From NCBI GenBank assembly GCA_034434015.1, contig DAOUAB010000146.1, positions 1-16,739 of the forward strand: a stretch of 16,739 bases of DNA, written 5' to 3'. Under the pieces are notes generated by a model, which was not told the DNA's origin, did not search any database, and worked only from the letters and a program-made list of their open reading frames with translations. Positions 12,595-16,739 of this stretch are shown here, one piece after another. The position numbers and the translations under genes were made by a program. The first letter of the stretch is position 1. Every line of letters starts with the position of its first letter. Origin of the DNA: SpSt-583 sp034434015. Lineage in GTDB: Bacteria > Chloroflexota > Anaerolineae > Anaerolineales > UBA6663.

Positions 12595-15495
12595 GTGATG
12601 CCCCTCCGGCCTAAAACGGTGCGCTTGCTGTTGCTGGGCGCACCGCGCCTCGAAGTCGGCGGCAAGCCCGCCGACCTGGACACGCGCAAGGCGTTGGCGC
12701 TCCTGGCCTATCTGGCGCTCTCGCCCGGGACCCACACGCGTCACAAACTGGCCGCCCTCTTCTGGCCGGACGCCGACGAGGCCCGCGCGCACGGCGCGTT
12801 GCGCCGGACTCTGTCCGTATTGAACACGGCCCTCGACGGCGCCGGGCTGGCGATTGAACGCGAGGCCGTGGCCGCCACCCCGGCGCTGTGGCTGGATGTG
12901 GCCGAGTTCCGGCGCCTGGCCGGGCAGACCGGGGACCGTCACGCCCAGGATGAGGCCGTCCGCCTGTACCGCGACGACTTCATGGCCGGCTTCACCCTGC
13001 GCGACAGCCCCGCCTTCGATGACTGGCAGTTCTTCCAGGCCGAGGCCCTCAAGCGCGAGCTGGCTGCTCTCCTCGAGCGCCTGGTGCGCGCCTGCACGAC
13101 CTCCGGCGATTTCACGCTCGCCCTCCGCTATGCCCGCCGCTGGCTGGACCTGGACGCCCTGCACGAGCCCGTGCACCGGCACCTGATGCAGCTCTATGCC
13201 TGGACCGGCCAGCGCGCGGCGGCCCTGCGCCAGTATCAGGAATGTGAACGCATCTTGCAGGCCGAGCTCGGCGTGCGGCCGCTGGAGGAGACCACGCGCC
13301 TCGACGAAGCGATCCGCGCCAATCGCCTGCCCCCTCCGGCTCAGGCCGTGACCCTTCAGGCCCAGGACCAGCCGCACGCGGCGGCGTCTGCCTCCCACCG
13401 TCCACTCTCCCGGTTGCCGCTCGTCGGCCGGTCGCAGGAGTGGCAGCAGTTGGCCGAGGCTCACGCCCTCGCCCGGACCGTGGGACAGATGGTGGTGCTG
13501 GAGGGCGAGGCCGGCATCGGCAAGACGCGCCTGGCCGAGGAGTTTCTGGCGTCCCGGCAAGCGCCCGGCGCGCCCGCGCCGCTGGCGGTGCGGTGTTATG
13601 CCGGCCAGGCCGGACTCGCTTATGGCCCCCTGATTGAGGCGCTGCGCCAGGCGCTGGCACAGCCGGAGGCGGAAGCCCGTCTGGCCCGCCTGCCCGCGCA
13701 CCAGCGCCTGGAGGCGGCGCGCCTGCTGCCCGAACTGAACGCGGACGGCGCGACGCTGGCGCCTCTGGAAGGGCCGGGCGCCCAGAGCCGATTCTTTGAA
13801 GGTGTGCGTCAGTTGATCCTGGCGTTATGCGCCGACGCCGGCCCCGGCCTCGTCTTCGCCGACGACCTGCAATGGGCCGACGACGCGACCGCCGAGTTGT
13901 TGGCTTACCTGGCGCGCCGGATCGCGCAGCCGCCGCTGCTCCTCCTGGCGACCTGGCGCGGCGAGGATGTGCCCGCCCAGCACCGCCTGCGCCGGTTGTT
14001 GTCCGAGTTGCAACGGGCCGGGGCAGGCCGCCTGATCCGGCTGCGCCGGCTCAGCCCGGCCGAGGTGCGCGAGCTGGCCGGGGCCGCGCTGCCGGCCGCG
14101 GCGCTCACCGGCGACGTGCTCGACCGGTTGGCGCGCGAGACCGAGGGCGCGCCGCTGTTCCTGGTGGAGTATCTGGCGGCGCTCTCCGGCCAGGCCGACC
14201 CGAGCCGGGCGTGGACGCTGCCGGCCGGCGTCCGGGCCCTGCTGGCCGCCCGCCTGGCCCAGCCCGGCGAAACCGGGCAACAGGTGCTTGGGGCGGCGGC
14301 CGTTATCGGCCGCGCATTTGACGCCGATCTGCTCCAGGCCGTCGGCGGGCGCAGCGAGGATGAGACGGTCCTGGCGTTGGAGGAGTTGGTGGCGCGCGGG
14401 CTGATCGTCGAGGTGGCGTCGTCGCCTGAATCGGCGGCCTACGATTTCGGCCACGATAAGCTGCGCGGCCTGGCGTATGACCAGATCAGCCTGGCCCGGC
14501 GTCGGCTGTTGCACCGCCGCGCCGCCGAGGCGCTGGTCGCCCGCTCCCGGCTCGACCCCGGCCAGGGCCGCGCCGCGCCGCCGCCCGTCGCCGAGATCGC
14601 CCGGCACTACCAGCTCGGCGGACAGGAGGCCCAGGCCGCCGACTACTTCCGGCGCGCCGGCGACCACGCCCGCTCGCTTTACGCCAACGCCGACGCCCTG
14701 GCCTATTACCGCGCGGCGCTGTCGCTCGGCTATCCGCAGGCCGCCGACCTGCATGAGGCCATTGGCGACCTCCAGACCCTGGCCGGCGATTACACGGCGG
14801 CCCTGACCAGCTATGAGACGGCCGCTTCCGGTCAGCCTGAAGCCCTGGCCCGGCTGGAGCACAAACTGGCCAACGTCTACGACCGGCGTGGTGAATGGGA
14901 CCTGGCTGAAAAGCACTTCTGCGCCTCGGCCTCGGCTTTGGGCGAGACCGGGCCGGCGGCGGCGCAGGCCCGGCTATACGCAGACTGGAGCCGGAGCGCC
15001 CACCACGCCGGCCGCGCGGAGGCGGCGGAGGCGCTGGCCCAGCGGGCGCTCACGCACGCCGAGTCTGCCGCCGACCCGCGTTCGTTGGCGCGCGCCCACA
15101 ATGTGCTCGGCATCCTGGCCGGCCGCCGGGGCGATTCCGCTCAGGCCAGCGCTCACCTGGAGCACAGTCTTCAACTCTCCAAGACGCTCGACGATCCCGA
15201 CGCCCGCGTCGCTGCCCTCAACAACCTGGCCCTGGCCCGCCGGGAGGCCGGCGATTTCGCCCGCGCCATCGAGCTGACCCAACAGGCCCTGGCGCTGTGC
15301 ACGGCTCAGGGTGATCGGCATCGTGAGGCCGCGCTGCACAACAACCTGGCCGACCTGCACCACGCCCTCGGGCAGGACGAGGCCGCCCTGCAACACCTGG
15401 CTCAGGCCGTCCAGCGCTTCGCCGAGATCGGCGCCAGCCTGGAGACCGGCCAGCCCGGCGGCCAGCCCGAGATCTGGAAACTGACCGAGTGGTAG
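12595..15495 (+). CDS. SARP/BTAD-AAA-TPR transcriptional regulator
   Basis: 966 residues. N-terminal OmpR-like winged helix (about 1-100; VRLLLLGAPRLEVGG, RKALALLAYLAL, HKLAALFWPDADEARAHGALRR), then a BTAD domain (about 120-245; RDDFMAGF, FQAEALKRELAALLERL, QYQECERILQAELGVRP). An AAA/STAND ATPase begins at PLVGRSQEW (about 275), with Walker A GEAGIGKTR (K310) and Walker B LVFADDLQWADD (D423/D424). About 680-950 is TPR-like helical repeats (RAGDHARSLYANADALAYYRAAL, later ALNNLALARREAGD and ALHNNLADLHHALGQDEAAL). Such proteins are ATP-dependent activators that bind direct repeats. The start is GTG 12595 or the ATG just after it at 12598; GGAG at 12581 is ten bases from the GTG. It is transcribed divergently from the 12022-12483 gene. 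Inducing signal unknown. Confidence 0.93.
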   Translation: MMPLRPKTVRLLLLGAPRLEVGGKPADLDTRKALALLAYLALSPGTHTRHKLAALFWPDADEARAHGALRRTLSVLNTALDGAGLAIEREAVAATPALWLDVAEFRRLAGQTGDRHAQDEAVRLYRDDFMAGFTLRDSPAFDDWQFFQAEALKRELAALLERLVRACTTSGDFTLALRYARRWLDLDALHEPVHRHLMQLYAWTGQRAAALRQYQECERILQAELGVRPLEETTRLDEAIRANRLPPPAQAVTLQAQDQPHAAASASHRPLSRLPLVGRSQEWQQLAEAHALARTVGQMVVLEGEAGIGKTRLAEEFLASRQAPGAPAPLAVRCYAGQAGLAYGPLIEALRQALAQPEAEARLARLPAHQRLEAARLLPELNADGATLAPLEGPGAQSRFFEGVRQLILALCADAGPGLVFADDLQWADDATAELLAYLARRIAQPPLLLLATWRGEDVPAQHRLRRLLSELQRAGAGRLIRLRRLSPAEVRELAGAALPAAALTGDVLDRLARETEGAPLFLVEYLAALSGQADPSRAWTLPAGVRALLAARLAQPGETGQQVLGAAAVIGRAFDADLLQAVGGRSEDETVLALEELVARGLIVEVASSPESAAYDFGHDKLRGLAYDQISLARRRLLHRRAAEALVARSRLDPGQGRAAPPPVAEIARHYQLGGQEAQAADYFRRAGDHARSLYANADALAYYRAALSLGYPQAADLHEAIGDLQTLAGDYTAALTSYETAASGQPEALARLEHKLANVYDRRGEWDLAEKHFCASASALGETGPAAAQARLYADWSRSAHHAGRAEAAEALAQRALTHAESAADPRSLARAHNVLGILAGRRGDSAQASAHLEHSLQLSKTLDDPDARVAALNNLALARREAGDFARAIELTQQALALCTAQGDRHREAALHNNLADLHHALGQDEAALQHLAQAVQRFAEIGASLETGQPGGQPEIWKLTEW

Positions 15496-15533
15496 GGCCG
15501 ACTCCCCTCTGAAGGTCCCTGTCCACCCCCGGC

Positions 15534-15550
15534 CGTAAAGCCCCCGTAAA
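15534..15550 (+). promoter_or_regulatory. Direct repeat CGTAAA-N5-CGTAAA before the kinase gene
   Basis: CGTAAA at 15534-15539 and 15545-15550, an 11-bp period, 130 bases before the kinase ATG. It resembles the CGTAAC-N6-CGTAAC sites but differs in the last base, the period and the orientation. No matching -10 is seen at the expected distance. It may be a variant of the same operator or unrelated. Confidence 0.3.
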
Positions 15551-15563
15551 TCTTCATCCCTGA

Positions 15564-15577
15564 GCGGCTCCGGCCGC
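15564..15577 (+). terminator. Weak terminator-like hairpin after the regulator gene
   Basis: GCGGC-TCCG-GCCGC at 15564-15577, followed by GCTTTCCCC, 69 bases after the regulator stop. The stem is only five base pairs and the T-tract is poor, so termination here is doubtful. Confidence 0.25.
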
Positions 15578-15634
15578 GCTTTCCCCGTCAAGCCTGACTG
15601 GCGTGTGGCCGATAACCGATGTGTGGCGGTCGAA

Positions 15635-15652
15635 GCGCCTGTGTTCAGGCGC
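15635..15652 (+). other. Perfect hairpin in the kinase 5' leader
   Basis: GCGCCTG-TGTT-CAGGCGC, a seven-base-pair perfect stem with a four-base loop, ends 31 bases before the kinase ATG and outside its ribosome site (AAAGG at about 15672). It could affect mRNA stability or translation; no riboswitch class was recognised. Confidence 0.4.
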
Positions 15653-15683
15653 GCCGCAGCACATCGCGACGAAAGGCAGCGCC

Positions 15684-16739
15684 ATGAAGCCCTCCATCGG
15701 CGAACGATTGGGACAGTACCGTCTTGAGCAGCTGGCCGGGCGCGGCAGCATGGCGGACGTGTACCAGGCCCGGCATGTGGACACCGGCGAACGGGTCGCC
15801 GTCAAATTGATGCACCCTCACCTGATCCAGCAGCCCAGCGCGCTCCGGCGCTTCCGGCGCGAGGCGGAGGTGATGCTCAAAGTCCGTCACCCCCATATTG
15901 CCCAGATCTACGATTGCGTGGCGGAGGCGGAGACGGCCTACATCGTCATGGAATACCTGGCCGGCGGGACCCTGGAAGAACGCCTGGCGGAGGCTTCCCT
16001 GAAGCACGGCGGCCTCCCCCTCGAGCAGATAGACCGCTGGATGACGACCATCTGCGCCGCCGTCGATTACGCGCACCGGCACGGGCTCGTCCACCGGGAT
16101 CTCAAGCCGGCCAACATCATGTTTCGCGACGACGATGCGCCGGTCCTCACCGACTTCGGGCTGGCGTACTGGGTGGATCAACCGCGCCTGTCCGGCACCG
16201 GCTCGCTGACCGGCACGCCGGCCTACATTTCGCCGGAGCAGGCGCGCGGCCAGGCCGGCGACCGGCGCAGCGACGTGTACTCGCTGGGCGTGATCCTGTA
16301 CGAGATGCTGACCGGTCAGACGCCGTTCCAGGGGGGCACGCTGGGGGTCGTCGTCAAGCACATTTCTGAGCTGCCGCCCGCGCCGCGCGTCTTCGGACGG
16401 AAGCTGCACCCGAACGTCGAGGCGGTGGTGATGCGGACCCTGGCCAAGGAACCTGTCGAGCGCTACCAATCGGCGCAATCCCTGGCCGCGGCCCTGCACC
16501 TGGCCATCCAGCGCTCGATGACCGCGGCCACGCCGCCCCCGGCGGCCCGCGCCCGACCTGCGCCGTCCGGGATGCCCGGTCGCTTGAGCCGCCCAATCCC
16601 GGCGGGCGCGGTCCTGGCCGACGACGACCCGCCCCTGGTCATCGAAAGCTATCTGCCGCCGGCGCCTTCACCGGGGCTGAAGCAATGGCTGTTGCCGGCC
16701 GAGGCGCTGGCCGGCCTGGTGGCCCTGGTGGGCGGGCTG
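15684..16739 (+). CDS. Ser/Thr protein kinase, membrane-anchored, cut by window end
   Basis: 352 codons are visible and the frame is still open at the window edge. The kinase domain covers about 10-275: Gly-rich loop LAGRGSMADVY, ATP-binding Lys in VAVKLM (K41), helix-C Glu in RREAEVM, catalytic loop HRDLKPAN (D139), DFG at D157, activation segment GTPAYISPEQARG, and SDVYSLGVILYEMLTG. All catalytic residues are present, so it is predicted active. A Pro/Ala-rich linker of about 50 residues follows, and a hydrophobic segment (ALAGLVALVGGL) begins at the edge, the usual anchor of Hanks-type PknB-like kinases; a C-terminal extracytoplasmic domain may follow outside. One difference is the Met-Ala in the Gly-rich loop (GRGSMADV) where GxGGMGxV is usual. 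The start ATG 15684 has AAAGG eight bases upstream. Confidence 0.93.
   Translation, partial: MKPSIGERLGQYRLEQLAGRGSMADVYQARHVDTGERVAVKLMHPHLIQQPSALRRFRREAEVMLKVRHPHIAQIYDCVAEAETAYIVMEYLAGGTLEERLAEASLKHGGLPLEQIDRWMTTICAAVDYAHRHGLVHRDLKPANIMFRDDDAPVLTDFGLAYWVDQPRLSGTGSLTGTPAYISPEQARGQAGDRRSDVYSLGVILYEMLTGQTPFQGGTLGVVVKHISELPPAPRVFGRKLHPNVEAVVMRTLAKEPVERYQSAQSLAAALHLAIQRSMTAATPPPAARARPAPSGMPGRLSRPIPAGAVLADDDPPLVIESYLPPAPSPGLKQWLLPAEALAGLVALVGGL

Noticed and set aside
12484..13701. Minus-strand upstream extension of the 12022-12483 gene
   Set aside because: This part mirrors the BTAD regulator. The real start at 12483 has a ribosome site, and the sequence before it has no coding character.
13825..14916. 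363-codon minus-strand open frame
   Set aside because: Antisense to the ATPase/TPR part of the regulator, which carries clear Walker motifs.

Overview
The window is GC-rich, gene-dense bacterial DNA. Several gene types point to a Chloroflexota (Anaerolineae-like) bacterium: long BTAD/AAA/TPR regulators, Ser/Thr kinases with a C-terminal membrane anchor, multi-pass membrane proteins ending in an FIDRRF(Y/F)RxKY...ETDL...TMQPEH..(V/L)WL tail, and interspersed palindromic repeats. This assignment comes from gene style, not from a marker gene.

Layout. From 38 to 12483 every gene is on the minus strand; from 12595 to the end both genes are on the plus strand. Reading the minus strand in transcription order: (a) a 4-TM protein (12483-12022); (b) a second small membrane protein (11677-11177); (c) a 253-bp non-coding element with inverted ends and a perfect 9-bp target duplication (10896-11148), inserted just behind the promoter of (d) a di-heme cytochrome c (10817-9927), which is followed by a kinase-less ComP-like membrane protein (9910-8540); (e) a FecR-domain lipoprotein (8362-6779); (f) a flavin disulfide oxidoreductase (6596-5130); (g) a palindromic repeat cluster (4928-5040); and (h) an operon with a small membrane protein (4863-4459), a second ComP-like membrane protein (4452-3202), a composite scar of three gene fragments (3197-2823), a third ComP-like membrane protein with a PDZ-like domain (2853-1366) and, overlapping it by ATGA, a protoglobin-Rieske-Rieske fusion (1369-38). 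On the plus strand lie a 966-aa SARP/BTAD-AAA-TPR regulator (12595-15495) and a Ser/Thr kinase cut by the window end (15684 onward).

How the parts may work together. Two of the three intact ComP-like membrane proteins sit directly beside a heme redox protein (globin-Rieske; di-heme cytochrome c). All three lack a kinase domain and end where a sensor kinase would continue. This suggests membrane-linked redox or gas sensing or electron transfer, which is an inference. Three minus-strand transcription units (FAD oxidoreductase, FecR lipoprotein, 4-TM protein) have upstream direct repeats GTTAC(G/C)-N6 with a 12-bp period. Two of these sites align without gaps over 49 bp, including a -10-like element. 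The third lies in the divergent promoter of the BTAD regulator gene, so that regulator is the natural candidate to bind them and to control itself.

Most notable items: the globin-Rieske-Rieske architecture, the shared 12-bp-period operator, the MITE-like insertion with intact target duplication, and the three-gene deletion scar. No tRNA, rRNA or CRISPR array was seen.
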